Shown one piece after another: positions 42,421-52,154 of a DNA stretch of 64,000 nt (within the stretch, counting starts at the first letter, position 1; the number at the start of each line of letters is the position of its first letter). The stretch is from Sphingomonas sp. AX6 (GTDB lineage: Bacteria; Pseudomonadota; Alphaproteobacteria; Sphingomonadales; Sphingomonadaceae), in assembly GCF_902506605.1 (NCBI RefSeq), contig NZ_LR733979.1, positions 872,936 through 936,935 of the forward strand, read 5' to 3'. Position numbers and translations under genes: made by a program. Below the pieces are notes generated by a model. The model did not search any database and had not been told where the DNA came from. It saw nothing but the letters and a program-made list of their open reading frames with translations.

Positions 42421-44808
42421 TTGCTCGACCGCCGCTCCTTTCTGATGGGCTCGACGGCGCTGCTGGCCGTGTCGCCTGAAATCGCGCGCGCCGCACAGAC
42501 GGCGAAACGGGCGACGGTAAAGGGCGCGTCCGCCCCGATCGAGATCATCGACGATGCGATGGGTATCCCGCATATCCGCGCGAGCACCAAGCGGGATGCG
42601 TTCTTCGGCCAAGGCTATGTTGTCGCGCGCGACCGGCTGTTCCAGATCGATCTGGGTCGCCGGGGAGAGATGGGGCGGATGGCGGAGGCGTTCGGGCCGG
42701 GCTTTGCTGAGGCGGACCGGCGCGCGCGGCTGTTCCATTATCGCGGCGACATCGACGGCGAACTGGCGGGCATCCCGGCGGAAGTGCTGGAATGCGCGCA
42801 GGGCTATGTCGATGGGGTCAACGCCCGGATGGCGGAGGTGGAGGCGAACCCCACGTTGCTTCCGGCCGAATACCGCATCCTCAAGCTTAAACCGATGCGC
42901 TGGCACCTCACCGACATGGTGATCGCGCGCGGGGCGTCTTCGGGCAATATGACCGACGAGGTGCGCCGCGCGCGGTTGCATGCGATGGGGCTGGCGCATC
43001 TCGACGCGCTGATCGCCCCGTTGCGTCCCGCCTGGACGCTGACCGTGCCGGAGGGACTCGATACGGGCGCGGTGTCGGAGGCCGATCTAGGCGTGCTGCT
43101 AGCAACCCGCGGCGGGCTTCCGTTCAGCACCTCTACGCCAGCGGCCAACCCCGACGATCCCGACCAGGGGCCGGATGACGACGCGATCGAACGCGGCAAT
43201 GCCGGCAGCAATGCGTGGACCGTCGATGGTAGCCGAACCGCGAGCGGGCGACCGATCCTCGCCAACGACCCACATCTGGGCATTGGCGGGTTCGGGCCGC
43301 GCCATGTGTCGCATCTGACCGCGCCCGGCCTCGACGTCATCGGTGGCGGCGCGCCCGGCCTGCCCGGCATCATGCAGGGGCATACCGACCGTTTCGCGTT
43401 CGGCCGCACCAATTTCCATATCGATGGCGAGGATCTGTTCATCCTCGAAACCCATCCCGACGATCCGAACCGTTATCGCCACGACGGCGAATGGAAGCGA
43501 TTCACCGTCCACCGCGACACGATCAAAGTGGCGGGCGAGGCCGACCGGGTGGTCGAGCAAGTTTATTCCGTGCACGGCCCCGTCGTCGCGCGCGACCCCG
43601 CCCGACGACGGGCAAGTGCGGTGGCATCGATCGACTATCGGCCGGGCGGCTGCGGCTGGTTCGCGATGATCGCGATCAACCTGTCGCGCGACTGGGAAAG
43701 CCTGAAATCGGCGTTCCGCATCCATCCGTCGCCGACCAATTTCCATTATGCCGACATCGACGGCAACACCGGCTGGCAAGTGATCGGCCACGCCCCGGTC
43801 AGGAAGCGTGGCGACGGGCTGATGCCGGTGCCCGGCGACGGCAGCTACGACTGGACCGGGCGGATCATGTATGATCGGCTGCCGTCGAGCTATAATCCCG
43901 CACCCGGCTGGTTCGCGTCGGCCAACCAGAACAACATTCCCGCGGATTATCCGTTCAAGGCCAACCCGCTCGCCTTCTCGTTCCGCGATCCGTACCGATA
44001 CGACCGGATCAAATCTGTGCTGGAGGTCCAGGACAAGCACAGTATCGCCGACAGCGTGACCTTGCTCCACGACACTTATTCAACGCCCGCGCGCCAGCTT
44101 CAGGCGTTGTTGCCGAAGACGGCGGACGGCGATGCCGGCTTGGCCCTGGCGATGCTGCGCGACTGGGACGGACGCATTGAGGGGGATAGCGGCGCGGCGG
44201 CGCTCTACCAGATCCTGTGGCGCGAACTCGGCAATCGCCTGCGCGGGCTCATCATCCCCGAACGCGCACGCGAGCTGGTGGATTCGCTGTCGCCCTCGGT
44301 CGTTCTCGGCCTGATCGCACATCCCGATGCCCGGCTGGGCGCGGAGCCGGTGAAGGCGCGCGATACGCTGCTGCTCACCGCGCTCGGCACTGCATGGTTC
44401 AGCGCGAAGCGGCTGATGGGGGACGATCCCGCCGCGTGGCGCTGGGCAACACTGCACCGCGTCCGCATCGCGCATCCGCTCTCCAGCATCCCCGCCATCG
44501 CCGCGGCCTTCCCGCCGATCGAGGGTGAGGGCACGGGCGGCGATTCCTATACGCCGATGGCGCGCTGGATTCCGTCGTCGAGCTGGCGGGTATCGGGCGG
44601 GGCCAGCTATCTGATGGTGTGCGATGTGGGCGCGTGGGATAACAGCGTGTTCCTGATGCTGCCCGGCCAGTCCGCCGATCCCAACTCGCCGCATTACCGG
44701 GATTTCTACCGCCCCTGGGTCAACGAGCAGATGCAGCCGTTGCTGTTCAGTCGTGCGCGGGTCGATGCGGCGGCGAAATCGCGCACGACGTTGGTGCCTG
44801 CGCCGTGA
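42421..44808 (+). CDS. Penicillin acylase family hydrolase, exported
   Basis: N-terminal-nucleophile hydrolase cleaving amide bonds of N-acylated amino acids, lactones or beta-lactams. 795 residues. It starts with TTG 42421 behind GGAGGAAG. MLDRRSFLMGSTALLAVSP looks like a Tat-type signal (RRSF). The precursor splits before Ser263 in GNAGSNAW to make alpha and beta chains. The family motifs GIPHIRASTKRDAFFGQGYVVARDRLFQ near the start and PILANDPHLG after the nucleophile are present. First gene of the catabolic series; the next gene overlaps or abuts its stop. Periplasmic deacylation of imported material is the likely role; the acyl substrate is unknown. Confidence 0.88.
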   Translation: MLDRRSFLMGSTALLAVSPEIARAAQTAKRATVKGASAPIEIIDDAMGIPHIRASTKRDAFFGQGYVVARDRLFQIDLGRRGEMGRMAEAFGPGFAEADRRARLFHYRGDIDGELAGIPAEVLECAQGYVDGVNARMAEVEANPTLLPAEYRILKLKPMRWHLTDMVIARGASSGNMTDEVRRARLHAMGLAHLDALIAPLRPAWTLTVPEGLDTGAVSEADLGVLLATRGGLPFSTSTPAANPDDPDQGPDDDAIERGNAGSNAWTVDGSRTASGRPILANDPHLGIGGFGPRHVSHLTAPGLDVIGGGAPGLPGIMQGHTDRFAFGRTNFHIDGEDLFILETHPDDPNRYRHDGEWKRFTVHRDTIKVAGEADRVVEQVYSVHGPVVARDPARRRASAVASIDYRPGGCGWFAMIAINLSRDWESLKSAFRIHPSPTNFHYADIDGNTGWQVIGHAPVRKRGDGLMPVPGDGSYDWTGRIMYDRLPSSYNPAPGWFASANQNNIPADYPFKANPLAFSFRDPYRYDRIKSVLEVQDKHSIADSVTLLHDTYSTPARQLQALLPKTADGDAGLALAMLRDWDGRIEGDSGAAALYQILWRELGNRLRGLIIPERARELVDSLSPSVVLGLIAHPDARLGAEPVKARDTLLLTALGTAWFSAKRLMGDDPAAWRWATLHRVRIAHPLSSIPAIAAAFPPIEGEGTGGDSYTPMARWIPSSSWRVSGGASYLMVCDVGAWDNSVFLMLPGQSADPNSPHYRDFYRPWVNEQMQPLLFSRARVDAAAKSRTTLVPAP

Positions 44809-46400
44809 TGAAGCCGGTCGCGCTTGCCGGACTGGCGTTGCTGACGCTGGGCGCGGCCCCCGCGCAGACCCGCGTCGATGTCGTTATCCGCGGTGGCACC
44901 ATCTACACGGGTGCGGAAACGCCGCCCGTCACCGGCGATGTCGAGATTGTCGGCGACCGCATCGTCTATGTCGGAACTTCGCGGCGAACACCGGCTTCCA
45001 AGGTCGTGGATGCGCGCGGCAAGATCGTCGCACCCGGCTTCATCGATCCGCATACCCATCCCGATAGCTATATCCGCGCGGCGGACGCCGAGAAGCGGCT
45101 TAACCTGCCCTGGCTGGCACAGGGTGTCTCGACCATCGTGATCGGCGTCGATGGCGGCGGCACGCCCGATGTGGCGGCGGAAGCGGCCAAGCTTGCGGCA
45201 AGCGGGATCGGCACCAATTTCGCACATATGGTCGGCTTCGGCGCGATCCGCAGCCGTGTTCTGGGCCAGGACGATCGCGCGCCGACGCCTGCCGAACTCA
45301 CAACGATGCGCGGCCTTGCCGCCAAGGCGATGTGCGAAGGCGCGACCGGATTATCGACCGGACTGTTCTATGCCCCGCAGAGTTTCGCCACGACCGACGA
45401 AGTGATCGCGGTGGCGCGCGAAGTGGGGTCGCGCGGCGGGCTGTACGATACGCATCAGCGCGACGAATCCACCTATTCGATCGGTCTGATCGCATCCACC
45501 GAAGAAGCGTTGAGGATCGGGCGCGAAGCAAAAATTCCGGTGCATTTCGCGCATCTCAAGGCGCTGGGCGTCGATCTTCACGGCCAGGCGCCAAAACTGA
45601 TCGCGACGATTGAGGCTGCGCGAAAGGCGGGGCAGCAAGTGACCGCCGACCAATATCCCTGGCTCGCCTCGGGCACCAGCCTGGACGCGGCGCTCGTCCC
45701 GCGCTGGGCGGTCGATGGCGGGTACAAGGCGATGATCACGCGGTTCGACGAGCCCGCCACGTTGTCACGCATTCGCACAGAAATGGCGGAGAATTTGCGC
45801 CGTCGCGGTGGCGCGACATCAATCCTGCTGACCGCGCAGGGACAGCCCTGGACCGGCCGCACGCTGGCGCAGATGGGTACGACGTGGAAACTCGACCCCA
45901 TCGACGCCGCAATTCGCATCCTCCGCACGCCGAATGCGGCAGGCACCGGCGCCCGGGGTGTCGGCGTCGCCTCGTTCAACATGGCGCAGGGCGATGTCGA
46001 CCTGATCATGCAGCAGCCCTGGGTGCTGACCGCGTCTGACGGATCGGACGGCCACCCGCGCCAGTACGCGACCTTCCCCGAGAAATATCAGCGCTATGTC
46101 CGGGAGCGCAACGTCATCGACATGGCGGCATTCATCCGCCGTTCGACCGGCCTCACCGCCGACATCTACAAAATCTCCGAACGCGGCTATCTGAAGCCCG
46201 GCCATTATGCCGATGTCGTCGTGTTCGATCCGGTGAACTTCGCGCCGCGTGCCGATTATGTGAAGCCGCGCATGCCCAGCGTCGGGGTCGAGGCGCTGTT
46301 CGTCAACGGCCGGCTCGCGCTCGACAAGGGGAAGGCGACGGGCGTCGCCGCTGGGCGCGCATTGCTGCGCCCGCGCCCCGCCAATTGTCCCGCAGCATAG
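44808..46400 (+). CDS. N-acyl-D-amino-acid deacylase-like amidohydrolase, exported
   Basis: Zinc amidohydrolase of the D-aminoacylase group. 530 residues with signal peptide (MKPVALAGLALLTLGAAPAQ). The metal site is visible as APGFIDPHTHPDS, with later YDTHQRDES and FAHLKALG, and the catalytic Asp in TASDGSDGHPRQY. GVSTIVIGVDGGG and LSTGLFYAP are further family marks. ATG 44808 shares one base with the preceding stop; GTG 44805 is an alternative. Coupled to the acylase, it probably releases D-amino acids in the periplasm. Confidence 0.85.
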   Translation: MKPVALAGLALLTLGAAPAQTRVDVVIRGGTIYTGAETPPVTGDVEIVGDRIVYVGTSRRTPASKVVDARGKIVAPGFIDPHTHPDSYIRAADAEKRLNLPWLAQGVSTIVIGVDGGGTPDVAAEAAKLAASGIGTNFAHMVGFGAIRSRVLGQDDRAPTPAELTTMRGLAAKAMCEGATGLSTGLFYAPQSFATTDEVIAVAREVGSRGGLYDTHQRDESTYSIGLIASTEEALRIGREAKIPVHFAHLKALGVDLHGQAPKLIATIEAARKAGQQVTADQYPWLASGTSLDAALVPRWAVDGGYKAMITRFDEPATLSRIRTEMAENLRRRGGATSILLTAQGQPWTGRTLAQMGTTWKLDPIDAAIRILRTPNAAGTGARGVGVASFNMAQGDVDLIMQQPWVLTASDGSDGHPRQYATFPEKYQRYVRERNVIDMAAFIRRSTGLTADIYKISERGYLKPGHYADVVVFDPVNFAPRADYVKPRMPSVGVEALFVNGRLALDKGKATGVAAGRALLRPRPANCPAA

Positions 46401-46488
46401 CCGCGCGTTATAGGACGCGCGCGCACCGCGATTGTTCGCCCGCGCGCGTTCGCGCTTACTCCTGCGTTTCCACTGATCGAGATCCGCG

Positions 46489-47526
46489 ATGATCGCTGCG
46501 CCCTACCTCCTCTATCTCGGCCATTCCGACGATCCGGTCGGGATCAAGACATCGCGCGGGCTGGCCGCGTTTCGCCGCGACGATTGCGTTGGCGAGTTTC
46601 GCCACGACGATTGCCCGCTGACGCTGGGCCTGCCGCGTTTGTCGATCGACGAAGCGCGCGCGGCTGGTGCACGGACACTGGTGCTCGGCATCGCCAATGC
46701 GGGTGGGACGCTGGGTCAGTCGCTGATCGACGATGCCTTGGCGGCGATCGCGGCGGGAATGGACGTGGCGTCGGGCCTCCACCAGCGCCTGCGCGACAAT
46801 CCCCGGCTGGTGGCGGCAGCGGAGACCGCCGGTGTGCGCCTGATCGATGTGCGCGATCCGCCCGCCGATCTGAAAGTCGGCACCGGAAAGCGGCGCGCGG
46901 GCAACCGGCTGCTTACCGTCGGCACTGATTGTTCGGTCGGCAAGATGTATGCGACGCTGTGCTTTCGGGACGCCTTCGTCGCGCGCGGCGTGAAGGCCGA
47001 TTTCCGAGCCACCGGCCAGACCGGAATCCTGATTGCGGGCGACGGCGTGCCGCTGGACGCGGTGGTCGCCGACTTCATTTCGGGCGCGATCGAAATGCTT
47101 GCCCCCGCGCGCGAAGATGACGGCTGGGATCTGATCGAGGGGCAGGGATCTTTGTTCCACGCCTCGTTCGCAGGCGTGTCGACCGGGCTGCTTCACGGCG
47201 CGCAGGCCAAGGCGCTGGTGATGTGCCACGACCCCGCACGCGAACATATGCGCGGCCTGCCGCATTTCGCGGTGCCCGATCTCGCCGAGTGCATCGAGAC
47301 GAACCTGAGCGTCGCGCGGCTGACCAGCCCCGAAGTGCGCGCCGTCGGCATCGCGCTCAATACCGTGTCGCTGGACGAAGCTGCGGCGCGGCGGCTGTGC
47401 GAGGAGACTTCCGCGCGGCTGGGCCTGCCGACCACCGACCCGTATCGCTTCGGCGCCGACACCATCGTGGACTGGACCCTCGAATGCTTCGCACCCTCGA
47501 CGCACGCCACGACCGCTACCGGCTGA
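46489..47526 (+). CDS. dgcN: D-glutamate N-acetyltransferase DgcN (DUF1611)
   Basis: 345 residues. DUF1611 proteins named DgcN acetylate D-glutamate as the first step of a D-glutamate pathway. Seen here: an N-terminal Rossmann-like half (DECV-type FRRDDCVGEF, LVLGIANAGG), a P-loop-like GTDCSVGK (145-152), RATGQTGI and the conserved EGQGSLFHASFAGVS and KALVMCHDP stretches. The start ATG 46489 has only a weak ribosome-binding site. Its 3' end overlaps dgcA by 43 bases, and the pairing with dgcA is the diagnostic context. Confidence 0.88.
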   Translation: MIAAPYLLYLGHSDDPVGIKTSRGLAAFRRDDCVGEFRHDDCPLTLGLPRLSIDEARAAGARTLVLGIANAGGTLGQSLIDDALAAIAAGMDVASGLHQRLRDNPRLVAAAETAGVRLIDVRDPPADLKVGTGKRRAGNRLLTVGTDCSVGKMYATLCFRDAFVARGVKADFRATGQTGILIAGDGVPLDAVVADFISGAIEMLAPAREDDGWDLIEGQGSLFHASFAGVSTGLLHGAQAKALVMCHDPAREHMRGLPHFAVPDLAECIETNLSVARLTSPEVRAVGIALNTVSLDEAAARRLCEETSARLGLPTTDPYRFGADTIVDWTLECFAPSTHATTATG

Positions 47527-48482
47527 AAGCCCCGTTCCGCATCTCGCGGGGGGTGAAGACCGAGGCCGATGTCGTCACCGTCACAATCCGGCAGGGCGAC
47601 CATGTCGGGCGCGGCGAGGGCGTGCCCTATTCCCGCTATGGCGAAAGCATCGAAAGCGCGCTGGCTGCGATCGAGAACGTCCGCGACCTGATCGAAGAGG
47701 GTGCGGACCGCGGTGCGTTGGCGGCCGCCATGCCCGCAAGTGCCGCTCGCAACGCCATCGACAATGCGCTGTGGGATCTGGAATCGAAGCGGGCGGGGCG
47801 CAGCGTCGCGGCGCTCGCGGGCCTGCCCGATCCGGTCGCCATCCCCTCGGCAATCACCATTGGCCTCGACGCCCCGCAGGCGATGGCTGCCGCCGCCTCG
47901 CGCGCCGCCGATGTGCCGCTGCTCAAGGTGAAAGTCGATGCCAGCGACCCGCGCGCCCAGATCGCCGCCGTCCGCGACGTCGCGCCCGATCCGCGGCTGA
48001 TCGTCGATCCCAACGAAAGCTGGACGATCGACATCATCGCCGAACTCCACGATTTCCTGATTGCGGCGCGCGTCGATCTGCTCGAACAGCCGCTGCCCGC
48101 CGGAGCCGACGCCGCACTCGCCGATTTCGCCACGCCGCTGTCGATCTGTGCCGACGAATCGCTCCACACCACGCGCGACCTGGAGCAACTCGTCGGCCGC
48201 TACAGCCATGTGAACATCAAACTCGACAAGACCGGCGGGCTGACCGAGGCGCTGGTGCTGGCGCGCATGGCAAAGGCACGCGGGTTCGGCCTGATGGTCG
48301 GCTGCATGGTCGCATCGTCGCTGGGAATCGTCCCCGCAATGGCACTGGCGGGCGAGGCGGAGTTCGTCGATCTCGACGGGCCGCTCTGGCTGGCCGAGGA
48401 TTACGAAGGCGGCGTGACCGATATCGCGGGTATGCTACACCCGGCGCGCAAAGGGTTCTGGGGCGACGGGGTTAGCGGATGA
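47484..48482 (+). CDS. dgcA: N-acetyl-D-glutamate racemase DgcA (dipeptide-epimerase-like enolase superfamily)
   Basis: 332 residues. Enolase-superfamily epimerase: K-x-K acid/base pair in LLKVKVD, metal ligands in IVDPNESW, LLEQPLP and CADES, and the second catalytic Lys in NIKLDKTGG. The fold matches L-Ala-D/L-Glu epimerases; next to DUF1611 it is assigned to DgcA, which converts N-acetyl-D-Glu to N-acetyl-L-Glu. The start ATG 47484 lies inside dgcN, so translation is coupled. Overlaps the symporter gene by four bases. A dipeptide epimerase role is the alternative. Confidence 0.87.
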   Translation: MLRTLDARHDRYRLKAPFRISRGVKTEADVVTVTIRQGDHVGRGEGVPYSRYGESIESALAAIENVRDLIEEGADRGALAAAMPASAARNAIDNALWDLESKRAGRSVAALAGLPDPVAIPSAITIGLDAPQAMAAAASRAADVPLLKVKVDASDPRAQIAAVRDVAPDPRLIVDPNESWTIDIIAELHDFLIAARVDLLEQPLPAGADAALADFATPLSICADESLHTTRDLEQLVGRYSHVNIKLDKTGGLTEALVLARMAKARGFGLMVGCMVASSLGIVPAMALAGEAEFVDLDGPLWLAEDYEGGVTDIAGMLHPARKGFWGDGVSG

Positions 48483-49726
48483 CGATGGTGCGCGCGTGGT
48501 TTGCGATTCCGCTGTGGAAACGCGTGGTCGGCGCGCTCGTCCTCGGCATCCTGCTCGGTGCGCTCGCGCCTGCATGGGCGCCCGCGGTGCAGATACTGGG
48601 CGACATCTTCGTTCGACTGATCAAGATGCTGGTGGTGCCGGTCGCGCTGGTCACCATCGCCGCAGGGATCGCGACGATCGGCGATCCGCGGCGGCTGGGG
48701 CCGATCGGCGGGCGTACCGTCGCGCTGTTCGCGATGACGACGCTGATCGCGGTGACGGTCGGGATGACGCTGGGGCTGCTGATCCGGCCCGGCGAAGGAA
48801 TCGTGCTGGGCGGCGTCACCGCGCACGCGCTGGGTGCGCCCGTCACCCCCTATGACCAGTTGCTCGGCATCATCCCCGCCAACATCATCGACGCACTGGC
48901 GCGCGGAGACATGCTGGCGATCATTTTCGTCGCGGTACTGCTGGGCATCGGCAGCGTCGTCGCAGGCGAGGCTGGTAAACCAGTCGTCGCGCTGCTCCAG
49001 TCGCTGTCCAACGTCCTGCTGCACATCGTCCGCATCGTGATGGAATTCACCCCGTTCGGCGTGTTCGCGCTGATTGCGAACGCCATCGCCACCAATGGCG
49101 CGGCATTGTTCGTCAATGTCGGCTGGCTGGCACTGTGCGTGATCCTCGGCTCGCTGATCCAGATGGCGATCCACAGCGGCCTGCTCGCCAGCGTCGCGCG
49201 GCTGTCGGTCGCGCGCTTCTATCGCGGCATCACCGATGCGCTCGCGGTCGCCTTCTCCACCGCCTCTTCCTCCGCCACGCTGCCGGTCGCGATGCGGGTT
49301 GCCAGCGACAATCTTGGCGTCGCGAAACCCATCGCCTTCACTGTGCTGCCGCTGGGCGCGAGCATCGGCAAGGACGGAACCGCGCTTTATGTCGGCCTGA
49401 TGGGCCAGTTCGCGTTGCAGGCGCTGGGCATCACCCCCGACTGGGTGATGCTGGCGATCATGCTCGCAACCGGCGCGCTCGCCGCATTCGGCACCGCGCC
49501 GGTGCCCTCGGCGTCGCTGTTCATGCTCGCGGCGATGCTCGCCTCGGTCGGGGTAAGCGCCGAGCAGACCGCACTGATCGTCGGGCTGGTCCTGCCGTTC
49601 GACCGGTTGCTCGACATGACCCGTACCGTGCCCAGCGCCTCGGCCAACTTGACCGTGACCACGCTTGTCGCCCATGCCGAAGGGGCAATCGACCGCGAGC
49701 GGTTCAGCGGACAAGCCACCGCGTGA
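48479..49726 (+). CDS. Dicarboxylate/amino acid:cation symporter, glutamate-type
   Basis: 415 residues, eight-helix symporter of the DAACS family. STASSSATLPVAMRV and LPLGASIGKDGTALYVGL are the hairpin-1 and NMDGT-equivalent motifs, closer to GltP-like carriers than the DctA at 17956. The ATG overlaps the dgcA stop by four bases (ATGA). In this operon it probably imports D- or L-glutamate, or its N-acyl form, from the periplasm. Confidence 0.88.
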   Translation: MTMVRAWFAIPLWKRVVGALVLGILLGALAPAWAPAVQILGDIFVRLIKMLVVPVALVTIAAGIATIGDPRRLGPIGGRTVALFAMTTLIAVTVGMTLGLLIRPGEGIVLGGVTAHALGAPVTPYDQLLGIIPANIIDALARGDMLAIIFVAVLLGIGSVVAGEAGKPVVALLQSLSNVLLHIVRIVMEFTPFGVFALIANAIATNGAALFVNVGWLALCVILGSLIQMAIHSGLLASVARLSVARFYRGITDALAVAFSTASSSATLPVAMRVASDNLGVAKPIAFTVLPLGASIGKDGTALYVGLMGQFALQALGITPDWVMLAIMLATGALAAFGTAPVPSASLFMLAAMLASVGVSAEQTALIVGLVLPFDRLLDMTRTVPSASANLTVTTLVAHAEGAIDRERFSGQATA

Positions 49727-49760
49727 CGCGGGCAGTGCGCATGACTATGCTCGGCCAAGC

Positions 49761-50645
49761 ATGAACCTGCGCCACATCGAGATTTTCCACGCCGTCTATG
49801 TGAACGGATCGGTCAGCGCTGCGGCGCGGGCGCTCAACATTTCACAGCCCTCGGTATCGAAGACGCTGCGCCACGCCGAATCGCTGCTGGGGTTTGAGCT
49901 GTTTCAACGCGCGGCCGGACGATTGATCCCGACCGACGACGCGCACGCATTGTTTTCCGAGGTCAGCGAGATTCAGGACCGCGTCCACGCCCTGCGTGAA
50001 GCGGGCCGCAACCTGCGTCGCGGCGAAGGTGGGATGCTGCGGATCTCGGCATTACCGTCGCTCGCACTGGGGGCGCTGCCGACCGCGGTATCGCATTTCC
50101 TGACCGCGCATCCCAAGGTCCGCTTCGACCTTCAGACCGTGCATCACGACGACCTGCTTCGGAAATTGCACGAGCGCGAGACCGATGTCGCCATCGCTTA
50201 CGAAGTCCCGCCCGCCGCCCCCATCGGCCATAAATGGCTGGGCGAAGGCGAATTGGTCGTGCTCTACCGCGAAGAGGATATGCCCGACGCGCCGCCGCGG
50301 CTGGAACTGGAGGCGCTGTGCGGTCGCCCCTTCATCAGCCTGGCGGCAAGCGGCCCGATCGGCTTGTTGTTCAGTGCCGAACTCGACCGGCGCGGGGTCG
50401 TGCTCGACGAAGTGGTGTCGGCGCGCACCTTCTACATCGCGACCGCTTTGGTGCGGGCAGGCGTCGGACTGACCGTGGTGGATAGCTTCACCGCGGAAGC
50501 CGCGATGGGACCGGGACTGGCGATGCGCGGGCTCAAACCCTCGATCACCTTCGACGTCCATGCGATGTTCCTGCTCAATCGCCCGCCGACTGCACTCGCG
50601 CTCGATTTCCTCAAGACGATGGGTCGCGTCGTCGAGGGTGAATGA
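49761..50645 (+). CDS. LysR family regulator (DgcR-like)
   Basis: 294 residues. N-terminal winged helix (MNLRHIEIFHAVYVNGSVSA, SQPSVSKTLRHAESLLGFELFQR), linker helix and a periplasmic-binding-like effector domain (LLRKLHERETDVAIAYEV; C-terminal ATALVRAGVGLTVVDSFTAE). ATG 49761 gives the usual N-terminus. It lies after the transporter in the same direction. The candidate operator is the T-N11-A palindrome at 42306-42322 in front of the operon. Confidence 0.88.
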   Translation: MNLRHIEIFHAVYVNGSVSAAARALNISQPSVSKTLRHAESLLGFELFQRAAGRLIPTDDAHALFSEVSEIQDRVHALREAGRNLRRGEGGMLRISALPSLALGALPTAVSHFLTAHPKVRFDLQTVHHDDLLRKLHERETDVAIAYEVPPAAPIGHKWLGEGELVVLYREEDMPDAPPRLELEALCGRPFISLAASGPIGLLFSAELDRRGVVLDEVVSARTFYIATALVRAGVGLTVVDSFTAEAAMGPGLAMRGLKPSITFDVHAMFLLNRPPTALALDFLKTMGRVVEGE

Positions 50646-50723
50646 CGCGCGGTTATGACCGCCCGACCATTGCGAATGCGCGTGCCCCTTGCGAAGCCGC
50701 ACCCGTCCGATAGCCTGAGGTCC

Positions 50724-52154
50724 ATGATCCGTGCGCCCCTCGCAGCCCTGCTGCTCCTCACCCTGCCCCAGCCCGCTGCCGCCAGCGATCCGATCGAGGA
50801 TGCCGTCCGCGCCAAGCTGGCGGAGGCCGGACCCGGCACGCGCTTCGGCCTCGTCGTGGTGGACGATCAGGGGCGGGAGATCGTGGCGATCGCCCCCGAC
50901 GACCGCTTCGTCCCCGCCTCTAATACCAAGATGTACTCGACCGCGCTCGCCTATGAAACGCTCAGCGTCGATGGCCCCGATGCGGCGGGCGGGACGCAAG
51001 TCCGTTTGAGCGAAGGGCCGCGCCCCGACGTGATCCTGGTCGGGCGCGGCGATCCGCGGCTGTCGGGTGCTACGGATTGCACGGTCGATTGCCTCTCCAC
51101 GCTCGCCGATGCGGTCGCGGCGCGGACGCGCGTGGTGGGCGATGTGATCGGCGACGACACGCTCTTTCCCGACGAGCGCTGGCCGTCGGGGATGAGCTGG
51201 AATAACATGACCAGCCGCTACGGCACCGCCATTTCCGCACTGTCGATCGACGACAACGAATGGCGCGTTACGGTGACGCCCGGGGCGATCGGAGAGGCCG
51301 CGCGCATCGACGGCGATGGGTATGAGGCGATCGACAATCACGTCACCACTGGCACGGAGACCGACCTGTCGACGATGCGGATGCCGGGCAGCGGGCGGCT
51401 GCGCGTCTGGGGGACGATCGCTGCCAGGGCAACGCCCGAACTGGTCCGCGTCGGCATCGAAGACCCCGCCCACCGTGCCGCCTGGCTGATGCGCCGGATG
51501 TTGGAGGCGCGCGACGTGCGCGTGACCGGCGATGTCGGCACCCGCCACCGCGCGATCTCGCCTTCCGATGACCCTGCGCGTGGCGCGCCAGCGCCACGCG
51601 TGCCCGAACAGCCCGCGCTTGCCACGCTGACGCCGCCCGCGCTGTCCGACACGCTGACGATCACCAACAAGGTCAGCCAGAATCTCTACGCCGATCTGCT
51701 GCTGCGTCGCGCATCGGCAATCACCGGCAGCGGATCGGTCGCCGATGGACAGGCAGCGGTGGAGGCGATGCTGACGCGCGCAGGCGTCGCGCGGCACCAG
51801 TACGACTTTTCCGACGGCTCCGGCATGTCCACGTATAACCGTCTGTCGCCGCGCGGCACCGTCACGTTTCTGCGCTGGACGCAGACTCGCCCCTGGGGCG
51901 CGGCGTTTCGCGAAACGCTTCCGATCGCGGGCAAGGACGGCACGCTGTCCCGCCGCTTCACCGACACGCCGCTCGAAGGCAGGCTGTTCGCCAAGACCGG
52001 CAGCCTGAATGCGTCGAACGCGCTGTCGGGCTTCGTCACCGCCAAGAGCGGCCGGACACTGACCTTTGCAAGCTTCGCCAACGACATGCCCGCCGACAAA
52101 TCGGTGCGCGACACGGTGGACGCCGCGCTAAACTTGATCGCCGAGGCCTATTGA
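50724..52154 (+). CDS. dacB: D-alanyl-D-alanine carboxypeptidase/endopeptidase (PBP4, S13)
   Basis: Removes terminal D-Ala or opens cross-links in peptidoglycan. 476 residues with signal peptide (MIRAPLAALLLLTLPQPAAA). S13 motifs: S66-N-T-K69 (active Ser and Lys), DFSDGSGMSTYN, and KTG in FAKTGSLNASN. ATG 50724 follows TGAGG. Placed at the end of the D-amino-acid gene series, it may supply D-Ala or muropeptide pieces. The stop overlaps the convergent serine hydrolase by 27 bases. Confidence 0.93.
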   Translation: MIRAPLAALLLLTLPQPAAASDPIEDAVRAKLAEAGPGTRFGLVVVDDQGREIVAIAPDDRFVPASNTKMYSTALAYETLSVDGPDAAGGTQVRLSEGPRPDVILVGRGDPRLSGATDCTVDCLSTLADAVAARTRVVGDVIGDDTLFPDERWPSGMSWNNMTSRYGTAISALSIDDNEWRVTVTPGAIGEAARIDGDGYEAIDNHVTTGTETDLSTMRMPGSGRLRVWGTIAARATPELVRVGIEDPAHRAAWLMRRMLEARDVRVTGDVGTRHRAISPSDDPARGAPAPRVPEQPALATLTPPALSDTLTITNKVSQNLYADLLLRRASAITGSGSVADGQAAVEAMLTRAGVARHQYDFSDGSGMSTYNRLSPRGTVTFLRWTQTRPWGAAFRETLPIAGKDGTLSRRFTDTPLEGRLFAKTGSLNASNALSGFVTAKSGRTLTFASFANDMPADKSVRDTVDAALNLIAEAY

